Assembly: GCA_020638905.1 (NCBI GenBank)
Contig: JACKHP010000020.1
Span: 13,862 to 77,861, forward strand
Direction of reading: 5' to 3'
Source of the DNA: Planctomycetota bacterium
GTDB lineage: Bacteria > Planctomycetota > B15-G4
Length of the DNA: 64,000 nucleotides
Notes under the pieces: generated by a model
What the model was told of the DNA's origin: nothing
Database searches by the model: none
The model's input: only the letters and a program-made list of their open reading frames with translations
Made by a program: the position numbers and the translations under genes
Shown: positions 41,166 through 49,868 of the stretch, in pieces
Numbering within the stretch: the first letter of the stretch is position 1
Layout of the letters: each line of letters begins with the position of its first letter

Positions 41166-42311
41166 ATGCTCCGCAAGGCCTTCAAGCAGTTCCAGCTCGG
41201 CGTCAAGAACCCCGGCCAGGGGATGCGCATCCTCGCCAGCGAGGCCAAGATGCGTGCCGGCATCCGCACCCTGCGCTCGCTCGAGCTCGCGGTCACCTGG
41301 ATCTGCAACCTCGACTGCGAGTTCTGCTACGCCGAAGACCTCATGAAGGCGCAGAAGAAGCCGCCGCACATGCCGGTCGAAGAGGTCGCCGACATCACGC
41401 GCCAGGCGCGCGACCTGGGGCTGATCCACGTGAACGTGACGGGCGGCGAGCCGCTCGTGCGCAAGGACATCTTCGAGGTCGTCGACGCGATCCCGAAGGA
41501 CGTCGTCGTCTCGCTCGTGACGAACAGCACGCTGCTCACCAAGGAGAAGATCGTGCGCCTCAAGCAGGCGGGGCTGTCCACGATCCAGATGAGCTACGGC
41601 GGGTACTACCTCAAGAGCTTCCAGCGCGACCTCGCGCGCTACTGCGTCGAGCAGGGCATCTCCGTCACGCTCTCGGTGGTGAACATCAAGGCCGAGCGTC
41701 CGAACATCGAGCACGCCTTCGCGATGGCCGAGGAGGACGACTTCTCGGTGCTCTTCAACTATCCGATGATCTACAAGAATGAGGGCGTCGACTCCGAGTA
41801 CTACTGGAAGATGCGCTACCACCCGCGCTGCCGCGAGGACAACCTCTTCTGGTCGGGAAAAGACCGCTGCCCCGCGGGCACGCACAAGCTCTACGTCACG
41901 AACGACGGCGACGTCATGACGTGCGACCGCATCCACGCGATCTACGGCAACGTGCGCACCGAGCCGCTGGCCGGCATCCACAAGCGCATGTACGAGCAGT
42001 TCATCAAGCACAAGAGCTTCTGCCTGCTCGAGACCTGCGAGAAGCAGTGGGACGAGAACAACAAGCGCTCCGGCCGCAACTACAGCAAGACGCTGCTCGG
42101 CACGCGTGAAGACCCGTTCAACGTGTTCGAGGGCACGCCGCTCATGCACGGCAGCGTGGCCGGCTCGACCATGGCGCAGGAGATCCACGCGGCGCGCAAG
42201 CGCGCCAGCGAGGGCGGCGCGAACGGGCACGACGCCCAGGGACACGACGCGTCCGGCGACGGGCGACCGGTCGACGTCCCGGTGAGCGAAGAGGCGCCGA
42301 CGAAGCGCTGA
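41166..42311 (+). CDS. radical SAM protein with C-terminal SPASM-like cysteines
   Basis: 381 aa. The [4Fe-4S] motif is CNLDCEFC (CxxxCxxC) after AVTWI, followed by INVTGGEPLVRKDIF-type text (VNVTGGEPL), VSLVTNSTLLT and IQMSYGGYY. The C-terminal half has CREDNLFWSGKDRCPAGTHK, LYVTNDGDVMTCDRI, CLLETCEKQW, which supply further cysteines of the SPASM/twitch type for auxiliary clusters. The last 50 residues are low complexity. Substrate unknown; no small peptide substrate gene is seen next to it. It stands alone under its own promoter. Confidence 0.85.
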   Translation: MLRKAFKQFQLGVKNPGQGMRILASEAKMRAGIRTLRSLELAVTWICNLDCEFCYAEDLMKAQKKPPHMPVEEVADITRQARDLGLIHVNVTGGEPLVRKDIFEVVDAIPKDVVVSLVTNSTLLTKEKIVRLKQAGLSTIQMSYGGYYLKSFQRDLARYCVEQGISVTLSVVNIKAERPNIEHAFAMAEEDDFSVLFNYPMIYKNEGVDSEYYWKMRYHPRCREDNLFWSGKDRCPAGTHKLYVTNDGDVMTCDRIHAIYGNVRTEPLAGIHKRMYEQFIKHKSFCLLETCEKQWDENNKRSGRNYSKTLLGTREDPFNVFEGTPLMHGSVAGSTMAQEIHAARKRASEGGANGHDAQGHDASGDGRPVDVPVSEEAPTKR

Positions 42312-42371
42312 GGGTCCGGGGCGGGCGCGACCGGCCGAGCGCGGCCCTCGAATCCGTCGCACCTCGGCGGC

Positions 42372-42377
42372 TATCCT
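42372..42377 (+). promoter_or_regulatory. -10-like element of the ankyrin gene
   Basis: TATCCT, 43 nt before ATG 42421. No clear -35. Confidence 0.3.
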
Positions 42378-42420
42378 GCAGCCTTCCACGCTGCGGCACG
42401 CCAACCCTCCGGGAGCCTCG

Positions 42421-43083
42421 ATGAACGACTGGGGTGACGAACTCCTCCCTCGCGAGGGCCACAGCGGCCGCCCGGGCCTCGACGCCTTGCTCGGCAAGGC
42501 GCGCCGCGGCGACCTCGACGCCGTCCTCGATGCGCTGACCCACGACCCGTCGCTGCGGCAGGCCAAGAGCCTCGGCCACAACCGCACGCTCGTCTGGGAG
42601 GCCACGCGCGGGAACCGGCAGGTCCTGCTCAACCACCTGCTGGGGACAGGCGCCGACTTCGACGTCCCCGGACGCATCCGCGGCGAGTGCGCGGTGCTGC
42701 TCACGCCGTACGCGGTCGCACGCCGTCGCGGGCGCGACGACCTGGCCCGCACGTTGCTCGGCGTCGGCGCGCAGCTCGACGTCTACACCGCCTGCGTCCT
42801 CGGCGAGTTCGACGTGGTGCACTCGCTCATCGAGAGCGACCCCGACCTCGTCACGCGCGAACAGGACGACGACACGTTCTGGCGCGTCACGCCGCTCCAC
42901 CACGCCGTCGCCGGAGGGCACGACGACCTCGTGCGCCTGCTCCTCGACCGGGGCGCGCAGGTCCGGCCCTACACCCGACTGCTGTGCGACATCGCGGCAC
43001 GCTCCGACCGCGGCGACCTGGTCGAGGTGCTCGTCCAGGCGGGCGCCGATCCCGAGCTGGCTTGCGAATGGGGCAAGCGCTGA
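42421..43083 (+). CDS. ankyrin-repeat protein
   Basis: 220 aa without signal peptide. Repeats are visible as LDALLGKARRGDLDAVLDAL, VLLNHLLGTGADFDVPG, RDDLARTLLGVGAQLDVYTA, CVLGEFDVVHSLIESDPDLV, TPLHHAVAGGHDDLVRLLLD and RGDLVEVLVQAGADPELA, about five to six ankyrin units covering nearly the whole chain. TPLHHAV is the most canonical. Probably a cytoplasmic protein-protein interaction module; no enzymatic part. Partner unknown. Confidence 0.88.
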   Translation: MNDWGDELLPREGHSGRPGLDALLGKARRGDLDAVLDALTHDPSLRQAKSLGHNRTLVWEATRGNRQVLLNHLLGTGADFDVPGRIRGECAVLLTPYAVARRRGRDDLARTLLGVGAQLDVYTACVLGEFDVVHSLIESDPDLVTREQDDDTFWRVTPLHHAVAGGHDDLVRLLLDRGAQVRPYTRLLCDIAARSDRGDLVEVLVQAGADPELACEWGKR

Positions 43084-43130
43084 GGCCAGGCGCATCCGCG
43101 GGAGACCAGCACGGCGTCGCCGGGACCGGA

Positions 43131-43494
43131 TCACCGGTGCAGAAGCCTGTTCCCTGGTCGGGGGGACCGATCGCGCGCCTCGACCACCGCGCGGTCGGCG
43201 CCCTGCAACTGGTCGAGGAACTGCTCGCGGACGGCCCAGCCGGCGCGCAACCGGAGGCCAGCGCGAGCAGCCACACGCCCAGCAGCGCCGCGAGCCGCTG
43301 TCCGAAGAGCCGCTGTCCGAGCAACGTGAGCGGCCACGCGAAGGGCAGCGTGCCGACCGCGACCACGCCCAGGCGCAACACGTTCAGGTCGAAGTCGGCA
43401 CGCGCCATCGGCGCGAGCAGCAGCGCGTCGAGGGCGACCACGGCTCTCCGGCGTCGCCGTCGACGATCGTGTCGGGGAAGTCGTCGTCGGTCAC
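43131..43494 (-). pseudogene. small membrane protein with apparent frameshifts
   Basis: A GTG at 43494 begins VTDDDFPDTIVDGDAGE. After a probable lost base near 43440 the frame changes to VVALDALLLAPMARADFDLN, VLRLGVVAVGTLPFAWPLTL, LGQRLFGQRLAALLGVWLLA, which contains two hydrophobic helices, and then to LRLRAGWAVREQFLDQLQGA to the stop at 43131. Joined, it is about 120 aa. No family recognised. It is convergent with the ankyrin gene and begins 115 nt from the sigma-factor stop. Confidence 0.5.
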
Positions 43495-43609
43495 GCGTCG
43501 TTCCCGCGGTCGCTCCGGGACGGGACCGCCGCGGTCGGGGGCACACCGGGCCGGTCACGTCGGACGCGCATCGTCCCATCCCGGGGACGGTGGGCAAAGC
43601 GGTGCCCGT

Positions 43610-44209
43610 TCACCCGCCCAGGCGCTCCGCCAGCCAGGCGCGCGCGGCGCGCAGGTCGAGGTCGACGGTGCTCTCGGCCACGTCCAGGACCGAGGCGGTC
43701 TCGGCCACGGTGAGCCCGACGAAGACATGCAGCTCGAGCGCCCTGGCGGCGCGCGGCTGGACGCGCTCGAGCACGGCCAGGGCGTCGTGCAGGTCGATCA
43801 CGCGGGCGGCGTCGAGGGGCTCGCGGCTCCAGTGCTCGAGCACGACCTCGAAGTCGCGACGCTGCAGCTTGCCGCCGCGCTTGTCGCGCTGCCTGGCACG
43901 CGCGTGGTCGACGAGCACGTGCCGCATCACGCGCGCGGCCGCCTTGAAGAACTCGCCCCGGTCGGCGTAGTCCCTGGGTGCCTTGGGGAGCAGGCGCAGC
44001 CAGGCCTCGTTCACGAGCGCGGTGGCCTGCAGCGTGTGGTCGGCGCGCTCGCCGGCCATCTTGCCGCGCGCGATGTGGTGCAGCTCGTCGTGGACCGCGG
44101 CGAAGACCTGGTCGGCGGCCCGCTCGTCGCCGCGCGTCGAGCGCTGGATGAGCACGGTCAGGTCGAGGTCGTCGGGCTCGGGACGCTCGGGCGGCGGCGG
44201 TCGGTTCAC
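43610..44209 (-). CDS. ECF-type RNA polymerase sigma factor (TIGR02999-like)
   Basis: 199 aa from GTG 44209 (GGGAG upstream). Region 2: VFAAVHDELHHIARGKMAGE, TLQATALVNEAWLRLLP; region 4: LDAARVIDLHDALAVLERVQP and VFVGLTVAETASVLDVAEST, the helix-turn-helix, then RAARAWLAERL. The TLQxTALVNEAYLRL signature marks the ECF subfamily common in planctomycetes and acidobacteria (TIGR02999). No anti-sigma gene is next to it; a STAS-domain antagonist-type gene lies divergently at 44427. Target promoters unknown. Confidence 0.9.
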   Translation of the reverse strand: MNRPPPPERPEPDDLDLTVLIQRSTRGDERAADQVFAAVHDELHHIARGKMAGERADHTLQATALVNEAWLRLLPKAPRDYADRGEFFKAAARVMRHVLVDHARARQRDKRGGKLQRRDFEVVLEHWSREPLDAARVIDLHDALAVLERVQPRAARALELHVFVGLTVAETASVLDVAESTVDLDLRAARAWLAERLGG

Positions 44210-44253
44210 GACATGCTCCCACGATGCTCGCGAGGACTTCGGGCGCGCGCCCG

Positions 44254-44262
44254 ATCGTAGCA
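44254..44262 (-). promoter_or_regulatory. extended -10 element of the sigma-factor gene
   Basis: Minus strand TGCTACGAT: TACGAT at 44254-44259 with TGC at 44260-44262, about 45 nt before the GTG start. Same nonamer as before the methyltransferase gene. Confidence 0.45.
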
Positions 44263-44426
44263 GGCGCGGAGATCCCCTCCGCCGCGCGCCGGCCGCCGAC
44301 CGCGGCCGCGCTCGCCATCGAGCCGCCACGCAATCCCGTCGGGCCGTCTTCCCAGCAACCGCGCCTCGTCCCCCCGGACCATGAAGGGCCACATCCCCGA
44401 CCGAACGACTCTCCGGAGGACAGACC

Positions 44427-44762
44427 ATGAAGATGACCATCGAGCGCTTCGACGACCTCATGCGGCTCACGCTGCGCGGCGACTTCGACGCGTTCGTGCG
44501 CGACCCGTTCCTCGAGCGCGTGGCGAGCCTGATCGCCGAGGGCGCGCGCCGGCTCGAGCTCGACCTGCTGCGCGTGCGCTTCCTCGGCAGCTCCGGCGCG
44601 GGTGCGCTGCTCAAGTGCCGCCGCATGCTGCGCGAGCAGGGCGGCGAGCTGCTCGTCCTGCGCGCGTCCGACGCGGTGCGCGAGACGCTCGAACTGCTCG
44701 ACCTGACCCGCCTGCTGGGCGTGGCCGACGACGAACTCGAGCCCGCCAGCCACGACGGCTGA
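44427..44762 (+). CDS. STAS-domain protein (anti-sigma factor antagonist type)
   Basis: 111 aa. Begins MKMTIERFDDLMRLTLRGDF and contains LDLLRVRFLGSSGAGALLKC, the phosphorylation-loop pattern (FLDSSGLGxLL in SpoIIAA/RsbV); here Gly replaces the usual Asp before the two Ser residues. EQGGELLVLRASDAVRETLE and LLDLTRLLGV complete the fold. A GGAGGA ribosome site lies 8 nt upstream. In other bacteria such proteins are controlled by an RsbW-like kinase and a PP2C phosphatase; neither is nearby. It may act on a different anti-sigma system. Confidence 0.85.
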   Translation: MKMTIERFDDLMRLTLRGDFDAFVRDPFLERVASLIAEGARRLELDLLRVRFLGSSGAGALLKCRRMLREQGGELLVLRASDAVRETLELLDLTRLLGVADDELEPASHDG

Positions 44763-44772
44763 GCACGACACG

Positions 44773-44803
44773 CTCCCCGGGGAGGCGGGAGGCTCCCCGG
44801 GGG
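44773..44803. terminator. repeated CTCCCCGGGG hairpin region
   Basis: A self-complementary CTCCCCGGGGAG (44773-44784) is followed by a second GCTCCCCGGGG copy (from 44792). The two can pair with themselves or each other, 11 nt after the STAS stop and before the convergent antiporter stop. Confidence 0.4.
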
Positions 44804-44921
44804 TGCGCTTCGGGAGGCACACCGCGACGCACGCGCGACGGGCGACGGCCCCTGACGCCGCGCGACGTGCGCGCGTCCCCGCACCGGTCGCTCGAACCGC
44901 CGACGCGGGACGCGCCCGGCC

Positions 44922-46703
44922 TCAGGGAACCCACACGAGACGCCCCTCGGGGGACGGCTCCTCGTCCCGGCCCAGCGGACGCACGCGCGCGTCGTCGATC
45001 TCGAACAGCACCGCAGCCTCGGCGTTCTGGGCCCGGAAGGCGTCCCAGTCGTACTCGGCGCTGAGCTTGGTCGACTTCACGTGGCGTCCGCCCCAGGTGC
45101 GCGCGGCCAGCGACGAGAAGCTGCCGGGCTCGCCCCACGGCCGCCTGCCCTGCAGGTGCGCGCCGCGTCCCTCCGACGGCTCGCCCTCGATCGGCTCGGC
45201 GCGCGGAGTGAGCTGCAGCACGTGGTCGCGTCCGAACAGGTCGCCCAGGGCCACGCAGGCCAGGCTGTTGTAGGCGTCGTCGCGTGTCGCGGCGAGCAGC
45301 CAGTCGAAGCGTTCGAGCGGCAGCTCGTCGAGCGTGCTCTCCTCGAGCACGTCGCCGTGCACGGTGTCGAGGCCGGCGAGGCGCGCCTGGCTCACCGAGC
45401 GCCAGGACTCGTCGACGCACAGCACGTCGACACCGGCCTGCTTCAGCGCGCGGCACAGTTCGAGCGAGAAGGCGCTCACGCCGAGCACCAGCACGCCGCC
45501 GCCGCTGCGTCCCGCGAGCCCGAGGCGACGCGCCAGCGGCGCCACCGTGAACCCGTGCAACGCCACCGAGAGCACGATCACGCCGAAGACCACCGGCACC
45601 ATCGCACGCGCGTCGGGATAGCCGGCCGCGACGAGCCGCGGCGCGAGCGCGCCCGCCATCGCCGCGGCCACGATGCCGCGCGGAGCGATCCAGCCCACGA
45701 GCAGTTTCTCGGCGCGCGGGACGTCGGTGCCGAGCAGCGCCGTCCAGACCGTGAGCGGACGCACCACGAACAGGATCGCGAGCACGAGGAGGACCACCCC
45801 GGGATCGAACGCCAGGAGGTCGGCGCGGGCGATGCGCGCCGAGAGCACCAGGAACAGGACCGCCACGAGCACGGTGGCGACCGTCTCCTTGAACTGGCGG
45901 ATGGCCTCGAGACTGGGCGAGCTCCCGTTGGCCAGGACCACGCCCATGGTCGTGACCGCCAGGAGCCCCGCCTCGTGGAAGGCCTGCTCCGCCACGGCGA
46001 ACGCGAGCAGCACCCCGGCCAGGATCACCGGCGCCTTGAGGTGCTCGGGCACCGCGCCGCGCTCGAGCGCCTTGCCCAGCAGCCCGCCCAGCAAGGCCCC
46101 CCCCAGTCCGGCGAGCACGACCCGTCCCACCATGGCCGCGAGCGGGGCCGCGACCCCGGCGTGCTGCAGTTCGCCGTGCAGCAGCACGCCCTCGAGCACG
46201 AGCACCGCGAGCAGCGCGCCGAGCGGGTCGTTCACGATGCCCTCCCAGCGCAGCAGCCGCGCGGGACGTTGCGCCAGCCGTGCCTGGCGCAACATGGGCT
46301 TGATCACCGTCGGACCGGTCACCACGAGGATCGCACCGACCACCGCCGCGACCGGCCAGGAGAGCCCGGCCAGAGCGTGCCCGAGCAGCGTCGTGAGCAC
46401 GAACGAGACCACCAGTCCGCCGAGCACGAGCCGCAGCAGCGGCCAGCCGAGCTTGCGTGCCTCGGCCAGGCGCAGCGAGAGACCGCCCTCGAACAGCACC
46501 ACCGCCACCGCGAGCGAGACGAGCGGGTCGAGCACCGAGCCGAACAGCGCGTCCGGCACCAGCACGCCCGTCAGCGGACCGAGCAGCAGTCCCGTCGCGA
46601 GCAGCAGCACGATCGACGGCACGCCCACGCGCCCCGCGAGCCACTGCGCGAGCACTCCCGCGACCACCAACCCGGCGAGCACCAGCAGCGGATCGTGCGA
46701 CAA
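44922..46703 (-). CDS. NhaP/CPA1-type cation:proton antiporter with TrkA-N domain
   Basis: About 593 aa from a TTG at 46703; the frame is open further upstream but overlaps the next gene. Twelve or so membrane helices cover residues 1-400: GVPSIVLLLATGLLLGP, VVLFEGGLSLRLAEARKLGW, VTGPTVIKPMLRQARL, EGIVNDPLGALLAVL (the NDP-type ion-binding pair) and WIAPRGIVAAAMAGALAPR. A cytosolic Rossmann TrkA-N-like part follows (GGVLVLGVSAFSLELCRAL, DVLCVDESWRSVSQARLAGL, TLDELPLERFDWLLAATRDD). It should exchange K+ or Na+ for H+ with nucleotide control. Start not certain. Confidence 0.87.
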   Translation of the reverse strand: MSHDPLLVLAGLVVAGVLAQWLAGRVGVPSIVLLLATGLLLGPLTGVLVPDALFGSVLDPLVSLAVAVVLFEGGLSLRLAEARKLGWPLLRLVLGGLVVSFVLTTLLGHALAGLSWPVAAVVGAILVVTGPTVIKPMLRQARLAQRPARLLRWEGIVNDPLGALLAVLVLEGVLLHGELQHAGVAAPLAAMVGRVVLAGLGGALLGGLLGKALERGAVPEHLKAPVILAGVLLAFAVAEQAFHEAGLLAVTTMGVVLANGSSPSLEAIRQFKETVATVLVAVLFLVLSARIARADLLAFDPGVVLLVLAILFVVRPLTVWTALLGTDVPRAEKLLVGWIAPRGIVAAAMAGALAPRLVAAGYPDARAMVPVVFGVIVLSVALHGFTVAPLARRLGLAGRSGGGVLVLGVSAFSLELCRALKQAGVDVLCVDESWRSVSQARLAGLDTVHGDVLEESTLDELPLERFDWLLAATRDDAYNSLACVALGDLFGRDHVLQLTPRAEPIEGEPSEGRGAHLQGRRPWGEPGSFSSLAARTWGGRHVKSTKLSAEYDWDAFRAQNAEAAVLFEIDDARVRPLGRDEEPSPEGRLVWVP

Positions 46704-46729
46704 GCAGTCATCCCCCAGCGCGACGGCGC

Positions 46730-47491
46730 TCAGCCGTCGCTCGCCGGACGACTCGCCTCGAGCGTACGCAGCGCCGCGAGGATCTCGCGCACGCGCTGAC
46801 GGAAGCGCTCGACCGATTCGGGCTTCTCGATCGTGCGCTCCCACCAGCGCTTCCAGCCGTCGAGCGTGGCCAGGCGCGCCTGCACCGCGGTCGGACCCAG
46901 CGCGTCGGGACGTCCGGCCAGCACGACCTGCTTGTAGCGCGCCTGCCGCACGTACCAGCCCTCGGTGAGCGCCGTCGCGCGCTCGACGTCCTCGCGCACG
47001 GACATGTCGAGTCCGATGCAGGCGTTCAGGAACGCGGGCGTGAGCCAGGCGATGTCGGCCTTGTCGAGCAGCTGGTCGAGCTGGTCCATGCGCGCCGGGT
47101 CGGACGTCTGCAGGTAGCGCTCGTCGACCAGGTCGGTGAGCATGTCGAAGGTGCCCAGATCGCAGCCCGGCGCGGGACCGAAGGGCCTGGCGGAGTAGAC
47201 GCTCGTCGCGAACGGCGCGCCGGCCACCGCGGGCAGGATCGTCGGCGCCGACGCGGCCGCCGTGTCGGACGCCTGGCCGTCGCCCGGCAGCGCCGCCGAC
47301 GAGGTCACGTCGGCCGCCGCGTCGCGCGCATCCTGCGCCGCCCCCTCGTCGGACGTCGCCGGCGTCGCGTCCCCCCCGCCGCTCTCGTCGGCGAAGGCGG
47401 CGGGATCACCGGCGGTCCCCGGCGCGGCGCAGGCGCCGAGCGACAGCGAGAGACCGGCCAGCACGAGCACGCGCAGCGTGGAACGGGACAT
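46730..47491 (-). CDS. lipoprotein of unknown function
   Basis: 253 aa. Lipobox LAGLSLSLGACAAPG. A long Ala/Asp/Ser/Gly-rich linker (residues 22-90) precedes a helical domain (SVYSARPFGPAPGCDLGTFD, MDQLDQLLDKADIAWLTPAF, LNACIGLDMSVREDVERATA, WKRWWERTIEKPESVERFRQ). No recognised family. It sits 26 nt upstream of the antiporter gene and could share its transcript. A TGCTACCTT element lies 37 nt before the start. Confidence 0.65.
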   Translation of the reverse strand: MSRSTLRVLVLAGLSLSLGACAAPGTAGDPAAFADESGGGDATPATSDEGAAQDARDAAADVTSSAALPGDGQASDTAAASAPTILPAVAGAPFATSVYSARPFGPAPGCDLGTFDMLTDLVDERYLQTSDPARMDQLDQLLDKADIAWLTPAFLNACIGLDMSVREDVERATALTEGWYVRQARYKQVVLAGRPDALGPTAVQARLATLDGWKRWWERTIEKPESVERFRQRVREILAALRTLEASRPASDG

Positions 47492-47528
47492 CGGGCAGAC
47501 CTCCGGGACACGACGCGAGGGAACGGGC

Positions 47529-47537
47529 AAGGTAGCA
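47529..47537 (-). promoter_or_regulatory. extended -10 element of the lipoprotein gene
   Basis: Minus strand TGCTACCTT: TACCTT at 47529-47534 and TGC at 47535-47537. Would also serve the antiporter gene. Confidence 0.4.
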
Positions 47538-47598
47538 AACGCAGCGACCCGGCCGCGTGCGAGGCGCCCGGCCGCCGTCCCTCCCCGCGCGCCCTTCG

Positions 47599-48381
47599 TC
47601 AGCCAGGGGCGCCGCGCAGCACCGCGTCGACCCGGGCGAGCACGTCCTCGGCCGGCCCGCGCAGCGCGAGGTCGACGCGCCCGCTCGCGTCGGTGGCAAA
47701 GGGATTCACCTCGACGGTGAAGGCCCCGCGCGCCGCGGCGGCGTCGAGCAGTCCGGCCGCCGGGTAGACGACGGCCGAGGTGCCCACCACCAGGAACAGC
47801 TCGCACGCCAGGGCCTGCTCCAGCCGCTCGAGCGCCTCCGTCGGGATCGCCTCGCCGAACCACACCACGCCGGGACGCAGGGGCGCGCCGCACGACGGAC
47901 ACCGCGGCGGCAGGTCGTCGAACGCGACGCGCTCGTCGCGCCAGCGTCGCGGGACGCCCGCGCATCCGGCCCAGCAGCCGACCTCCCACAGCGACCCGTG
48001 GAAGCGCACGACGTCGGCGGTGCCCGCGCGCTCGTGCAACCCGTCGACGTTCTGGGTCACGAGCAGGAAACCCGGCAGCTCGCGACTCCAGCGGCTCAGC
48101 ACCTCGTGCGCCGCGTTCGGGACGCAGCGCGCCACGGCCGCGCGCCGCTCGGCGTACCACTCCCAGACCGTGCGCGGATCACGCGCGAACGCGGCCGGCG
48201 TGGCGAGCTCCTCGACGCGCCGTCGACGCCAGAGTCCGTCGCGCCCGCGGAACGTCGGCACGCCGCTGGCCGCCGACACGCCCGCCCCGGTGAGGACGGT
48301 CACCGCACGCGCGGCGCGCAGACGCCCGGCCACCGCACGCACGTGCTCCTCGCGCACGTCGTCGGACGAGCGCTCGTGCAT
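47599..48381 (-). CDS. cobB: NAD-dependent protein deacylase (sirtuin)
   Basis: 260 aa. All catalytic motifs present: VLTGAGVSAASGVPTFRG, TQNVDGLHERAG, VRFHGSLW with the catalytic His, and LVVGTSAVVYPAAGL. Two cysteine pairs (VGCWAGC and CPSCGAPLR) form the zinc site. Removes acetyl or other acyl groups from lysines with NAD. The presence of WYAERRAAVARC and the absence of the Tyr-x2-Arg spacing check leaves open whether it is a deacetylase or a desuccinylase (SIRT5-like). Five nt separate it from the M16-like gene upstream, so one operon. Confidence 0.93.
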   Translation of the reverse strand: MHERSSDDVREEHVRAVAGRLRAARAVTVLTGAGVSAASGVPTFRGRDGLWRRRRVEELATPAAFARDPRTVWEWYAERRAAVARCVPNAAHEVLSRWSRELPGFLLVTQNVDGLHERAGTADVVRFHGSLWEVGCWAGCAGVPRRWRDERVAFDDLPPRCPSCGAPLRPGVVWFGEAIPTEALERLEQALACELFLVVGTSAVVYPAAGLLDAAAARGAFTVEVNPFATDASGRVDLALRGPAEDVLARVDAVLRGAPG

Positions 48382-48386
48382 CGGCG

Positions 48387-49736
48387 TCAGTCGGCTTCCG
48401 GCCGCAGCAGCAGCGACGAGCGCCGTTCGGGCCGCAGGCTCTCGGAGGCCATGCCCAGCACCTCTTCGGGCGTGAGCGAGACGTATCCCGGGAGCTGCTC
48501 GATGTCGAGTCCCATGTTGTCGCGCGCGTAGAGCAGGAACAGCGTCTGCTGCGCCTCGATGATGTCGAGCTGGCCCTTCAACGAGGCGTACTCGGGCTCC
48601 TCCTCGGCGAGCCGCCGGATCTCGGCGAAGTCGGGCCACTCGGCGAGTTGGCTGCCCATGTTGGACACCATCTGGGCCGCCTCGTTCGGCGTGAACGAGG
48701 TGTAGAGCTTGTCGAGCTCGGCGCGCACGTCCTCGACGGTGACGCCCTCGGGCAGCGGACCCGAGACGAGCAGGAAGCGCCCCTCGGGCACCACGAGGTC
48801 GGCGAAGGCCGCCGCCTGCACGCCCAGCGACGCCAGCGTCTGGCGCTGACCGATGCGCGTGTTCACGAGCAACGCCAGGGCGTCGGCGGCCATGCGGTCG
48901 TGTGCGCCGCGGTCGGGCAGCCGGTACCACTCCATGTAGTGGCGCACGGGCACGTCCCAGGTCGCCTCGAGGTGCACGGGGCCCGCGAGCCGGTCCTTGG
49001 CCTTGGCCGCGGACGCCTGCCACGGCGGTCGCGCCACGAGTCCGCCGAAGTCCTCGGCGACGGCGGCCAGCACCTCGTCGGCCGGCGCCGGTCCCACCGA
49101 GACGAGCTGCACCCCCGGTCCGGGACGGACCTCGTCGGCCAGCGCCGCGATGACGTCCTCGGTCGTGGCGCGCTCGACGTCGCCGAGCGCGCGCACGTGC
49201 GTCGCGCCGTGGCGCACGACCTGGTTCCACGCGGCCAGCGCCCACTTGTGGGTCACGCCGCCCGCGCTCGTGCCCATGACCTCCTGATGCACGAGGCCCT
49301 TCTCGCGCGCGAGCATGGCGTCGAGTTCGGGGGACGGCTGCAGCGCTCCGGCGCGCAGCCACTCGGCGTGGTGCCGCTGCGCCTCGCGCCAGCGCTCGGG
49401 CGGCGCCAGGCTCTCGAGCCGCAGCGCGAGCGCGGTCGTCTCGCCGTTCACCGTGATGCCGTCGATGTCGTACGTCGCGTTGGACGGCTCGCTGGAGCGC
49501 AGCATGAAGTGCTCGAGCAGGTGGCTCCACTGGGTGTGGCCCGCGCCGTCGGAGAGCAGCCCGAGCGGCAGCAGCGTGAGGAACACCTGGCTCTTCGCGG
49601 CCGGCGCCTCGACCACGAGCACGCGCACGCCGTTCTCCAGCGTCGTCTCGTGGAACGGCGGGTCGTCGGCGCGCGCGGGCGCGGCGACGAGCGCGACGCC
49701 CAGCAGCGTCGCGAGCAGGCGGGAGGCGTACGGCAT
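48387..49736 (-). CDS. secreted M16-like peptidase (single-chain, HxxEH)
   Basis: 449 aa. Signal peptide LLATLLGVALVAAPARA. The inverted zinc motif HLLEHFMLR (HxxEH) sits near residue 70 and is followed by KGLVHQEVMGTSAGG, where the third ligand Glu is expected. The two halves (residues 25-240 and 241-449) have the size of one M16 homology pair. The usual G-x-AH preceding the motif is replaced by TQWSHLLEH. Active periplasmic zinc protease likely. A rough TACGCT -10 lies at 49790-49795 on this strand. Confidence 0.85.
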   Translation of the reverse strand: MPYASRLLATLLGVALVAAPARADDPPFHETTLENGVRVLVVEAPAAKSQVFLTLLPLGLLSDGAGHTQWSHLLEHFMLRSSEPSNATYDIDGITVNGETTALALRLESLAPPERWREAQRHHAEWLRAGALQPSPELDAMLAREKGLVHQEVMGTSAGGVTHKWALAAWNQVVRHGATHVRALGDVERATTEDVIAALADEVRPGPGVQLVSVGPAPADEVLAAVAEDFGGLVARPPWQASAAKAKDRLAGPVHLEATWDVPVRHYMEWYRLPDRGAHDRMAADALALLVNTRIGQRQTLASLGVQAAAFADLVVPEGRFLLVSGPLPEGVTVEDVRAELDKLYTSFTPNEAAQMVSNMGSQLAEWPDFAEIRRLAEEEPEYASLKGQLDIIEAQQTLFLLYARDNMGLDIEQLPGYVSLTPEEVLGMASESLRPERRSSLLLRPEAD

Positions 49737-49868
49737 GGGGACGGTCTCGGGACGGGAGGACTTCGGCCGGGGCGGCGAGCCGATCGCGCAGCGTAGCGCT
49801 CGCGGCGTGCGCCTGTCATGGCCGCCCCTGGACGCGGGCCGGGACCCGGGTCCGACGGGCGGGGCCGC

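Noticed and set aside
22329..48381. The sirtuin at 47599 and the SIR2-STAND protein as one defence island
   Set aside because: They are 23 kb apart with housekeeping genes between, and the sirtuin is a standard protein deacylase with a zinc site.
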